A DNA stretch of 25,411 nt from a virus: positions 1 through 25,411 of the IMG/VR virus record IMGVR_UViG_3300008263_000033; one strand, written 5' to 3'. Of the stretch, positions 15,644-22,865 are shown one piece after another. Under the pieces are notes generated by a model that saw nothing but the letters and a program-made list of their open reading frames with translations, searched no databases and had not been told where the DNA came from. A program made the translations under genes and the position numbers. Position 1 is the first letter of the stretch, and the number at the start of each line of letters is the position of its first letter.

Positions 15644-15903
15644 TGATTAAAGATTCTCGCCTTAAAAGGGCTGGAGTCTCTGGGTATAACAAACCAAAAC
15701 GAACCCCTAGCCACCCAACTAAATCACACGTTGTTGTGGCTAAGGTTGGTTCACAAGTTAAGACTATTCGTTTTGGTCAGCAAGGTGTTACTGGGGACAG
15801 ACAACCTACTAAACGTCAAGCATCTTTTAAAGCACGTCACGCAAAGAATATTGCTAAGGGTAAGATGAGCGCAGCCTATTGGGCGGATAAGGTTAAGTGG
15901 TGA
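15643..15903 (+). CDS. Widespread small basic phage protein, function unknown
   Basis: 86 residues starting MIKDSRLKRAGVSGYNKPKR. I recognise a strongly conserved pattern known from many marine and freshwater phages: RLKRAGVSGYNKPKRTP, KSHVVVAKVG, then IRFGQQGV, and a C-terminal FKARHAKNIAKGK...AAYWADKVKW. The highly basic, compact protein with conserved aromatic end has no assigned function that I know. Its ATG overlaps the previous TAA by one base and the next GTG overlaps its end by 4 bases, so it is part of the same translationally coupled run. Confidence 0.8.
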   Translation: MIKDSRLKRAGVSGYNKPKRTPSHPTKSHVVVAKVGSQVKTIRFGQQGVTGDRQPTKRQASFKARHAKNIAKGKMSAAYWADKVKW

Positions 15904-16055
15904 AGAAACAATTTTGGGATAAAAAGAACCCTAAGAAAACTTCTAAGAAATTAACTCCAGCACAAATTAAAAGTGCCAAGGCTCGTGCTAAGGCTGCTGG
16001 TAGAAAATACCCAAACCTAGTAGATAATGCTGCTGTAGCAAGAAAATCTAAATAA
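15900..16055 (+). CDS. 51-residue lysine-rich miniprotein
   Basis: The GTG start at 15900 gives a GTGA overlap with the previous TGA. The product begins MKKQFWDKKNPKKTSKK and contains a LTPAQIKSAKARAKAAGR helix (about residues 18-35) then KYPNLVDNAAVARKSK. I recall the AAGRxYPNLVDN pattern from other phage miniproteins. It is very basic. The LTPAQ motif also occurs in the 15161-15643 product. Function is unknown; nucleic-acid binding would fit the charge. Confidence 0.65.
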   Translation: MKKQFWDKKNPKKTSKKLTPAQIKSAKARAKAAGRKYPNLVDNAAVARKSK

Positions 16056-16072
16056 AACATATTGGGGACGAT

Positions 16073-17134
16073 ATGAAAATAGCAGTATATGCAATTGCTT
16101 TAAATGAAGAGAAGCACGTTATGCGTTGGTTGGAAGCAACCAAAGATGCTGATGTTAGACTAGTTGCTGATACTGGTTCAACAGATAGAACTGTTAAAAT
16201 ATTACAAGGGGCACCAAATGTTATTGTTCATCAAATCAGTGTTCAACCGTTCAGGTTTGATGATGCGCGTAATGCTGCTCTTGCTTTGTTACCTACTGAT
16301 GTTGATATGTGTCTTTCCCTTGATTTGGATGAGATACCGCAAGATGGATTCTTTGATGTTGTAAGACAGAACTGGACTCCTGATGTTAACCGTATTTGGT
16401 TAACTTGGGAAACAGGATACAAGTGGCAGAACAATAATCGTTTTCATTCAAGACACGGTTATCGTTGGGTTAAGCCTTGCCACGAGGTCACAGAATATTA
16501 TGGTGACTTTTTTGGTGGTGAAGAGAAAAGTATTACTCTTGATTTAACTGTTACACATAGACCTGATGATGATAAGTCTAGGGCACAGTATCTTCCTATG
16601 TTGAAGATGGCTGTTGCTGAAGCACCTAATGATGCTCGTATGTGGGCTTATCTTTGCAGAGAGTATTTCTTTCACAATAAGTGGAGAGAAACTATTGAGT
16701 CTGCTGAAGAGATGCTTAAAGCAGGTGGCTGGTATATAGAACGTGCAGCGTCTTGTAGGGCTGCTGGTGAAGCGTTTGTAAATCTTAAGAATAAAGAGAT
16801 GGCAAGGGACTGGTTTGTTAAAGGTGTGAAAGAGGCACCTGACCAACTTGAGGCTTGGTATTCTTTAGCACAATTTAATTATGATGTTAAGAACTGGCAG
16901 GGATGTTGGGACTCAGCAATTAAGGTTGAGACACTTACTAAAGAGAAACATTATCTTATTAATGATGATGTTTGGAATTGGAAATGTTTTGATTTGTTAG
17001 CCATCTCAGGATGGCATCTTGGTAAAAAGAAAGAAGCAATTGATTACGCAGTGATGGCAATACAAAACAATCCTAAAGAACAAAGATTAATAGATAACTT
17101 GGAATGGATGCAAAAACAGGATGACAACGTTTAA
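16073..17134 (+). CDS. GT-A fold glycosyltransferase (family 2-like) with TPR-like C-terminus
   Basis: 353 residues. The N-terminus is a nucleotide-sugar binding Rossmann-like start (IAVYAIALNEEKHVMRWL), with the ADTGSTD motif at 32-38 typical of family-2 glycosyltransferases, and a D-L-D metal/donor motif at 84-86 (LSLDLDEIP). A conserved-looking KPCHE follows near residue 140. From about 200 onwards there are helical pairs (ARMWAYLCREYFFHN, QLEAWYSLAQFNYD) resembling tetratricopeptide repeats. The enzyme should transfer a sugar from an activated donor; the acceptor is unknown. It starts after GGGGACGAT and overlaps the adaptor gene by 14 bases, so it is made with virion proteins. Capsid or fibre glycosylation is the simplest inference; modification of host surface sugars is an alternative. 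Confidence 0.85.
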   Translation: MKIAVYAIALNEEKHVMRWLEATKDADVRLVADTGSTDRTVKILQGAPNVIVHQISVQPFRFDDARNAALALLPTDVDMCLSLDLDEIPQDGFFDVVRQNWTPDVNRIWLTWETGYKWQNNNRFHSRHGYRWVKPCHEVTEYYGDFFGGEEKSITLDLTVTHRPDDDKSRAQYLPMLKMAVAEAPNDARMWAYLCREYFFHNKWRETIESAEEMLKAGGWYIERAASCRAAGEAFVNLKNKEMARDWFVKGVKEAPDQLEAWYSLAQFNYDVKNWQGCWDSAIKVETLTKEKHYLINDDVWNWKCFDLLAISGWHLGKKKEAIDYAVMAIQNNPKEQRLIDNLEWMQKQDDNV

Positions 17135-18014
17135 CGATATGGTTGAAGAGGTTTTAATTAACCTTGAAGGTTTTACCCTTCGTCAAGACCGTACCACATA
17201 TTTAACTTCTGGTATTGATTCAGATGATTTAAGTATCTCTCTTGCCAGTGGTGACAACATTGGTAAAGGTATTATAGAAATTGATGATGAACTTATTCAC
17301 ATTGACTCTGTTGACCGTTCTGACCGTTCTGCTGTTATCTCACCATTTGGTAGAGGTTATCGTGGCACAACTGCTGCATCACATTCTGCTAACGCTAAAG
17401 TAACATTCTCCCCAAGTTTCCCACGTTTATCTGTTAAACGTGCAATCAATGACACTATCCGTGCAGTTTACCCAAATGTTTACGGTAAAGCATCCACAAC
17501 TTTTACATTCAATCCTTCTGTAACAACATACTCATTACCTGTTGAAGCAGAAACAGTGTTAGCAGTTTCTTGGGATACCATTGGACCAAGTAATGAATGG
17601 TTGCCAATTAGACGTTGGAGACACGACCCAACTGCTAATACAGGTGAGTACGCAACAAGTAACGCTATCAGTATTTATGAACCAATTGTTCCTGGTCGTA
17701 CTATAAATGTTGTTTACTCTAAAACACCTACACCATTATCAAATGCTAATGATGTGTTTACAACTGTTACAGGTCTTGAAGAAACAAGTCGTGATTTAAT
17801 TATTTACGGTGCAGCCTATCGTATGGCTTCTTTCATTGACCCAGGTCGTTTAACATTTACTTCACCTGAAGCAGACCAAAACGACCAGACTCGTCCTTTT
17901 GGTTCTGGTACAAATACTGCAAGATATTTGTTGGCTTTGTATCAGCAACGTTTGCAAGAAGAAACAAATAGGTTAATCGGTAAGTATCCTGTCCGCGTCC
18001 ACTACACAATATAA
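17121..18014 (+). CDS. Probable head-tail adaptor / connector protein
   Basis: 297 residues, starting inside the end of the glycosyltransferase gene. The N-terminal helix (FNDMVEEVLINLEGF) is followed by a small beta domain containing IIEIDDELIHI and GRGYRGTTAASHSA (about 76-90), then an SVKRAINDTIRAVYPNVYG helix, a beta-rich region, and a C-terminal helical pair around DLIIYGAAYRMASF. This order resembles adaptor proteins that connect the portal to the tail in short-tailed phages, but no sequence signature proves it. A 9-base unit (TGACCGTTC) is repeated in tandem at 17312-17329, giving VDRSDRSA. Confidence 0.6.
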   Translation: MTTFNDMVEEVLINLEGFTLRQDRTTYLTSGIDSDDLSISLASGDNIGKGIIEIDDELIHIDSVDRSDRSAVISPFGRGYRGTTAASHSANAKVTFSPSFPRLSVKRAINDTIRAVYPNVYGKASTTFTFNPSVTTYSLPVEAETVLAVSWDTIGPSNEWLPIRRWRHDPTANTGEYATSNAISIYEPIVPGRTINVVYSKTPTPLSNANDVFTTVTGLEETSRDLIIYGAAYRMASFIDPGRLTFTSPEADQNDQTRPFGSGTNTARYLLALYQQRLQEETNRLIGKYPVRVHYTI

Positions 18015-18023
18015 GGTAAATTA

Positions 18024-20042
18024 ATGTCCAGAAAATATTCTAGCGTTTCACTCGAAACAGAAGTTGTTGGTTCTTTAACCACATCTGCAACAAGTATTAC
18101 AGTTGTTAACGCAACTAATCTTCTCGGTGGTATCAACGCAGCATCCATCAACACTACTGATGACTTCATTGTTGTTCTTGACCCTGAAACATCAAGTGAA
18201 GAAATTGTTAGGGTAACTGCTGTTGCTTCTAACACTCTCACTGTTGTTCGTGGTTATGATGGTTCAACTGCTAAGACTCATACTTCTGGTGCCAAGGTTC
18301 GCCATATGGCTATCGGTGAGGATATGCGTAATGCTGCAGCCCACATTGAGGCTACTGCTGCTCACGGTGCTACTGGTGCTGTGGTTGGTACAACTAATAC
18401 CCAAACTTTAACTAACAAAACTATTAGTGCTGCAAGTAATACTATTAGTGATATTGCTAACGCTAACATTGCTTCTGCTGCTGCGATTGCTGATACTAAA
18501 CTTGGTACTATTTCTACAGCGAATAAGGTTCAGAACTCTGCTACTACTGCTACTTCAAGTAACTCTGGTTCAGCAATTGTTTCTCGTGATTCTTCAGGTA
18601 ACTTCAGTGCAGGAACTATCACTGCTGCTTTAACAGGTAACGTAACTGGTAATGCTTCTACTGCTACCACTCTTGCTACTGCTAGAGATTTTCAAATCCT
18701 TGGTGATGTTGAGGCTTCTGCTGTTTCTTTTAATGGTTCAGGTAACGTTAACTTAACAACACAGATTGCTAACAATGTTATTGTTAACGCAGACATTAAT
18801 GCTTCTGCTGCAATTGATAAGACTAAGATTATTGCTAACAATGTTATTGTTAACGCAGACATTAATGCTTCTGCTGCAATTGATAAGACTAAGATTGCTG
18901 GTACAGCAATTACTGCTGCAGATACTGGTACTGTAACTAACACAATGTTGGCTGGTTCAATTGCCAACAGTAAGTTAGCAACTGACCCTTTGGCTCGTGC
19001 TAACCACACTGGTACACAACTAGCAGCAACTGTTTCAGATTTTGATACACAGGTTCGTACTTCTAAAGTAACTGACCTTGCTGCACCTACTGGTTCATTC
19101 TCAATGAACTCACAAAAGATTACTAACCTTGCAACAGCAACAACAAGCACTGATGCTATTAACAAAGATTATGTTGATAGTAAAGTTGGTGCCAATAATG
19201 GTATTGCTTCACTTGATTCTGCAGGTAAGGTTCCAACTTCACAACTTCCTGCTGTTGCTATCGCTGAAACCTATGTTGTAAATTCACAAGCAGCGATGCT
19301 TGCTTTACCATCTGATGTTGGTGAGATTGCAATTCGTACAGATGTTAGCAAGTCTTTCATTCTTACAGCATCTCCTGCTTCTACTCTTGGTAACTGGCAA
19401 GAACTGTTAACCAGTGATGCTGTTACTTCTGTTGATGGTCAAACAGGTAACGTAAGTTTGGCTTCAACATATGTTAACGTTACTGGTGATACTATGTCTG
19501 GTGCCCTTGCTATGGGTACTAACAAGATTACTGGTATGGGTGACCCAACATCTGCACAGGATGCTGCAACTAAAAACTATGTTGATACTGCAGTTATTGC
19601 ACCAAGTAATCTTACTGGTCCTATTACTTCTGTTGGTTCAGCAACTTCTGTTGCTGCACAAACTGGTACTGGTTCTACTTTTGTTATGCAAACCAGTCCA
19701 ACTTTAACCACACCTAACATTGGTGTTGCTACTGCAACATCTATTAACGGTACAACTATTCCAAATACAGCAACACTTGTTACAACTGCTGATACTGCTT
19801 TACTTGTTCCAAGTCAAACAGGTCAAAATGGTAAAGTTTTAACAACTAACGGTACTGCTTCTTCTTGGGGTAGTGCTGGTTCAGCAACTTATTATCAAAC
19901 TTCAGCCCCTACAGCGACTGCTGTTGGTGAGTTGTGGGTTGATTCTGATGCAACAGCATCAATTTTAAATACTAACGATTTTGTTCAAAAGACAAATATT
20001 TATTCAGAAGCGATTCATCCGTTCGTGATGATGGGAGCATAA
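18024..20042 (+). CDS. Tail fibre protein with repeat-built shaft
   Basis: 672 residues. The N-terminus carries a small beta domain with the same pattern as the adaptor (IVVLDPETSSEEIVRV, then VRGYDGSTAKTHTSGAKV at about 74-92). Next come shaft repeats: TLTNKTISAASNTI, three related units of the type ANIASAAAIADTKL / ADINASAAIDKTKI, and two NKIT...KDYVD / KNYVD units (about 362-390 and 497-520) common in phage fibres. The C-terminal end has a YYQTSAPT...GELWVDSD motif near 620-642 also found in the 21941-22864 gene. Two shaft units are exact copies (66 bp). It probably forms a trimeric, host-contacting or fibre-base protein. Heavy Ala/Thr/Asn/Ser content is typical. Confidence 0.85.
   Translation: MSRKYSSVSLETEVVGSLTTSATSITVVNATNLLGGINAASINTTDDFIVVLDPETSSEEIVRVTAVASNTLTVVRGYDGSTAKTHTSGAKVRHMAIGEDMRNAAAHIEATAAHGATGAVVGTTNTQTLTNKTISAASNTISDIANANIASAAAIADTKLGTISTANKVQNSATTATSSNSGSAIVSRDSSGNFSAGTITAALTGNVTGNASTATTLATARDFQILGDVEASAVSFNGSGNVNLTTQIANNVIVNADINASAAIDKTKIIANNVIVNADINASAAIDKTKIAGTAITAADTGTVTNTMLAGSIANSKLATDPLARANHTGTQLAATVSDFDTQVRTSKVTDLAAPTGSFSMNSQKITNLATATTSTDAINKDYVDSKVGANNGIASLDSAGKVPTSQLPAVAIAETYVVNSQAAMLALPSDVGEIAIRTDVSKSFILTASPASTLGNWQELLTSDAVTSVDGQTGNVSLASTYVNVTGDTMSGALAMGTNKITGMGDPTSAQDAATKNYVDTAVIAPSNLTGPITSVGSATSVAAQTGTGSTFVMQTSPTLTTPNIGVATATSINGTTIPNTATLVTTADTALLVPSQTGQNGKVLTTNGTASSWGSAGSATYYQTSAPTATAVGELWVDSDATASILNTNDFVQKTNIYSEAIHPFVMMGA
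18765..18896 (+). repeat. Exact 66-bp tandem duplication in the tail fibre gene
   Basis: Positions 18765-18830 and 18831-18896 are identical by eye and adjacent. The unit encodes 22 residues (248-269 and 270-291) from IANNVIVNADIN to DKTKI and keeps the frame. A diverged relative (IANANIASAAAIADTKL) lies about 100 residues upstream, so the exact copy is clearly much younger than the older repeat family. Confidence 0.95.
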
Positions 20043-20051
20043 GGAAAACTA

Positions 20052-20384
20052 ATGGCAATTACATATAAGGTGCTAGGTCAATCAGCACCATCAGCAACAA
20101 CCAACACTGATGTTTACACTGTTGGTGCAGGAAAGCAAGCAACTATTTCTACTATCACGGTGTGTAACCGTAACACTACAACATCAGCAACGTACCGTAT
20201 CGCTGTTCGCCCTGATGGTGCATCAATAGCAAATCAACATTATGTTGCTTATGATGCAACTGTTGGTCCTAAAGATACTGTTACTTGGACTATTGGTATC
20301 ACAGCAGATGCCTCAGATGTTGTTACTGTGTATGCAAGTTCTGCTGATTTATCTTTTAACATCTTCGGAGTGGAGATTGCGTAA
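20052..20384 (+). CDS. Small beta-rich virion protein
   Basis: 110 residues after a clear AAGGA (20041-20045). Nearly all beta-strand forming: YTVGAGKQATISTITVCNR, ATYRIAVRPDGAS, NQHYVAYDA, TWTIGITAD, VVTVYASSADLSFNIFGVEI. I know this pattern from small proteins next to tail-fibre genes in many phages, where it is usually annotated as hypothetical or tail-associated. A beta-sandwich fold that attaches to the fibre or tail is likely. Its TAA overlaps the next ATG by one base. Confidence 0.7.
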   Translation: MAITYKVLGQSAPSATTNTDVYTVGAGKQATISTITVCNRNTTTSATYRIAVRPDGASIANQHYVAYDATVGPKDTVTWTIGITADASDVVTVYASSADLSFNIFGVEIA

Positions 20385-20914
20385 TGGCTATTAAAACGGC
20401 TAGTGGTTCTGATTTACGTAATAGTTTAAGTTCTGGTTTGGTGTTGTTGAATACGACTACTTTTAGTGGAGTAGCCAGTCAATCAATCAATGATGTATTT
20501 AGTGCAACATATAAAAGTTATTTAATTATTTGTGGTTTTACTTCAATTACTGCTTCTCCAATGACTATGAGATTAAGAGTATCTGGTACAGATAATTCGG
20601 CAGCAAATTATGGTTTCGCTTATACAGTTGGTCGTTTAGGTTATCACGACAGTTCTGGCGCAAACACAAACACAAGTTGGGAAATTTCTCAAGCAGAGAA
20701 TTTTAGACAATGTTCTTTTACAATGCATTTACACAATCCTTTTGAAACAGAGTTCACGACTTTCCAAAGTAGTACTGCTGCTTTTAACAACAGTAATTCA
20801 TTATTTTATAGTCACAGTGGCGCAACCAGCGTAACAACTTCCTACACAGGTTTTACTTTGTTGCCACCTGGAAATATGACTGGAACAGTCAGCGTTTATG
20901 GATTGGCGAAATAA
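20384..20914 (+). CDS. Adhesin paralogue 1 (receptor-binding-type head domain)
   Basis: 176 residues. After a short N-terminus (MAIKTASGSDLRNSLSSG) it has the motif shared by the local family: LVLLNTTTFSGVASQS, NDVFSATYKSYLI, MTMRLRVSGTDNSA, and the closing GNMTGTVSVYGLAK. It lacks the long N-terminal linker of paralogues 2 and 3. The closing pattern resembles C-terminal beta heads of phage fibres and tail adhesins that contact receptors; this is inferred from the family pattern and position. It is followed, with a one-base overlap, by a small helical protein. Confidence 0.65.
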   Translation: MAIKTASGSDLRNSLSSGLVLLNTTTFSGVASQSINDVFSATYKSYLIICGFTSITASPMTMRLRVSGTDNSAANYGFAYTVGRLGYHDSSGANTNTSWEISQAENFRQCSFTMHLHNPFETEFTTFQSSTAAFNNSNSLFYSHSGATSVTTSYTGFTLLPPGNMTGTVSVYGLAK

Positions 20915-21126
20915 TGGCAACAGAAAAAATAAGGATTGGTATTGATGACCAAGTTATTGAATTAACTGGTCAAGCAAAAGCAGATTTTATTGCAGATAGA
21001 GAAGCCTCATTAGAAGCACAACGCCTACTTGAAACGAAGTATAAAGAAAAACAAGAAGCCAAACAAAACATACTAAAAAAACTTGGTCTAACACAAGACG
21101 AACTAGAAACATTACTAGGAGCATAA
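20914..21126 (+). CDS. Small helical partner protein 1 (tail-assembly-chaperone-like)
   Basis: 70 residues: MATEKIRIGIDDQVIELTG, then a long charged helix, ending in GLTQDELETLLGA. It is clearly paralogous to the 21720-21941 product, sharing MATEKI, the ELTG turn, a LLET segment and a GLT-E-E-E-L-L type end. Small proteins of this layout often follow fibre genes in phages, and some are annotated as tail-assembly chaperones. A chaperone or assembly role for the adjacent adhesin is inference from this pairing. Confidence 0.65.
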   Translation: MATEKIRIGIDDQVIELTGQAKADFIADREASLEAQRLLETKYKEKQEAKQNILKKLGLTQDELETLLGA

Positions 21127-21720
21127 ATGGCTAAACAAGCGTACGTGTACTCTGGAACCGATTGGGTTCCGTTAGCATCAGAGGTGACTAACCTTTCTAA
21201 CTATTACACTAAAGGTGAGGTTGATACTAACTTTACAACTAAGGCTTCTACTGGTTTGGTGTTGTTAAATACGACTAGTTTTAGTGGAGTAAGTTCTCAA
21301 AATTTAGATAACATTTTTAATGCAACTTATGAAAATTATATTGTTGAATTAAGATTTGTTCACAGCACAAGCAGTTCAATTGGTATTCGTATGCGAGCAG
21401 GTGGAACTAACAACACAGGTGCTTCTGCTTATGTCAGAACATTTATTAGAGGTGTTTCTACTGCAACAGCACAACAAGCAACAACAGACCAATGGGGTGA
21501 TGTGATAGAAACTGACACAAACATTTGTAATTTAACAATGTGGTTTTATAGACCATTTTTAGCAGAGCCAACAGGATTTAAGGCTTTTGGTGGTCGCGCC
21601 ACTTCAATCACAGGTTATCTTGGTAGACATACTGAAAGTGTTTCCTATGATGGCATAGGGATTCTTTTGGGTACAGGAAATATAACAGGAAAAATATCTA
21701 CTTATGGATTGGCTTTGTAA
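21127..21720 (+). CDS. Adhesin paralogue 2 with fibre-type N-terminal linker
   Basis: 197 residues starting right after the previous stop. The N-terminus has AYVYSGTDWVPLA and NYYTKGEVDTNFTTK, both seen in phage fibre proteins where they attach to, or continue, a trimeric shaft. Then comes the shared head: GLVLLNTTSFSGVSSQ, NIFNATYENYIVEL, and the closing GNITGKISTYGLAL. The DNA encoding the first part of the head is nearly identical to that of paralogue 1. The middle of the head differs strongly, as expected for the receptor-contacting part. Its TAA overlaps the next ATG. Confidence 0.65.
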   Translation: MAKQAYVYSGTDWVPLASEVTNLSNYYTKGEVDTNFTTKASTGLVLLNTTSFSGVSSQNLDNIFNATYENYIVELRFVHSTSSSIGIRMRAGGTNNTGASAYVRTFIRGVSTATAQQATTDQWGDVIETDTNICNLTMWFYRPFLAEPTGFKAFGGRATSITGYLGRHTESVSYDGIGILLGTGNITGKISTYGLAL

Positions 21721-21941
21721 TGGCTACAGAAAAAATTTTTGTTGGATACAACAATGAAAAAGTTGAATTAACAGGTGTAGAAAAAGAACAATTTTTACAA
21801 CAAAGAGAATTAGATAATCAAGCAAAACTTTTACTTGAAACGGAGCAGTTGGCTAAGCAAACTGCACGCGCATCAGCAATTAACAAACTTGCAGAAGTTG
21901 CAGGACTAACCGAAGAAGAAATTGAAGGGTTGATTAGATAA
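21720..21941 (+). CDS. Small helical partner protein 2 (paralogue of partner 1)
   Basis: 73 residues: MATEKIFVGYNNEKVELTG, a Gln/Glu/Lys/Leu-rich helix, and the end GLTEEEIEGLIR. Similarity to the product of 20914-21126 is obvious along the whole length despite clear divergence. It follows adhesin paralogue 2 with a one-base overlap exactly as partner 1 follows paralogue 1, so the two-gene unit seems to have been duplicated together. The 21941 gene starts on its stop codon. Confidence 0.65.
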   Translation: MATEKIFVGYNNEKVELTGVEKEQFLQQRELDNQAKLLLETEQLAKQTARASAINKLAEVAGLTEEEIEGLIR

Positions 21942-22864
21942 TGGCAGCAGTACCAATATACGTATGGAACGGAACAGCCTGGCAAGAAACAGGACCAACC
22001 ATCCCAGCAAACCCAATCAAATACCAAGCAAGTGCCCCTTCCAGCCCCTCCACAGGCGATATTTGGGTGGATTCTGACGGTGATGTGACCACAGGTTCAC
22101 AACAGTTCCAACGGTTCCGTTTTGTGGCTTCTGGTGGTGAAACCACTATTTCTGGTGCTGATGCTAATGGTGCTGTTTTGGCTTACACAGCAGGTTTGGA
22201 GCAGGTTGTTTTGAATGGTGCTGTGCTTGTTCGTGGTCACGATTACACGGCAACTAATGGTACTTCTATTACTGGTTTGTCTCCTGCTTTGGTGGCTAAT
22301 GATGTGTTGGAAGTGTTTTCTTTTATTGCTTTTACTGTTGCTAATACTTATACCCAGTCACAAGTTGATGGGTTGTTTAATAGTGCAAACGGTATTTTAA
22401 CTTCTTTAGAAACTGGTACTTTAACTGGTGCTTCTGTAACTACAAGTACTTTGTCTGGTAGTTATAGAGATTTGTATGTTGTTATCAAAAATTTACAGCC
22501 AGCAACAGACGCAACAAGTTTAAGAATGCGTTTTAATGGTGACGCAAATACTAGATATAATGCGAGTAATAACGTAGGTTCAACTTCTGCTTTTGATGAA
22601 AGTTCAATGGGTTTAACTGGAAACATTGACAATGGTACTTCTAATGGTTTAATTCGTATGACTATACCTGAATATGCAAATACTACAACTTGGAAATTTG
22701 TTGACGTTGTAGCAATATATAATGATTCCACAACAGCAACAAGTGTGGGATATAGAAGACAGTATGGGTTTTATAATCAAACAAGCGCAATTACAACTTT
22801 AACATTCTTTATGTCATCAGGTAATCTTACCTCTGGTACCTACACAGTTTACGGAGTGAAATAA
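21941..22864 (+). CDS. Adhesin paralogue 3 with extended N-terminal fibre domains
   Basis: 307 residues. The N-terminus has IYVWNGTAWQETG (compare AYVYSGTDW in paralogue 2), then YQASAPSSPSTGDIWVDSD, matching the end of the large fibre. Next is a beta domain common in phage fibres (ASGGETTISGADANG, VLVRGHDYTATNG, TYTQSQVDGLF; about residues 65-145). The last part (about 165-307) is a diverged version of the local head, with YRDLYVVIKNL, LRMRFNGDANT and the end SGNLTSGTYTVYGVK. Position 22080-22420 is much richer in G and T than the flanks. No small partner gene follows. Confidence 0.7.
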   Translation: MAAVPIYVWNGTAWQETGPTIPANPIKYQASAPSSPSTGDIWVDSDGDVTTGSQQFQRFRFVASGGETTISGADANGAVLAYTAGLEQVVLNGAVLVRGHDYTATNGTSITGLSPALVANDVLEVFSFIAFTVANTYTQSQVDGLFNSANGILTSLETGTLTGASVTTSTLSGSYRDLYVVIKNLQPATDATSLRMRFNGDANTRYNASNNVGSTSAFDESSMGLTGNIDNGTSNGLIRMTIPEYANTTTWKFVDVVAIYNDSTTATSVGYRRQYGFYNQTSAITTLTFFMSSGNLTSGTYTVYGVK

Positions 22865-22865
22865 T

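Noticed and set aside
18765-18896. CRISPR-like direct repeats
   Set aside because: The two units are directly adjacent with no spacer, lie in a coding frame and encode fibre shaft residues.
18692-19165. Minus-strand open frame of 157 codons inside the tail fibre
   Set aside because: Its product is a low-complexity Ala/Val/Leu string that mirrors the repetitive fibre codons, including both 66-bp copies; it is a shadow frame.
18223-19707. Leucine-rich plus-strand frames overlapping the fibre gene (18223-18411, 18427-18633, 19471-19707)
   Set aside because: The Leu/Val-rich translation comes from reading repeated GCT and ACT codons out of frame; they are not membrane proteins.
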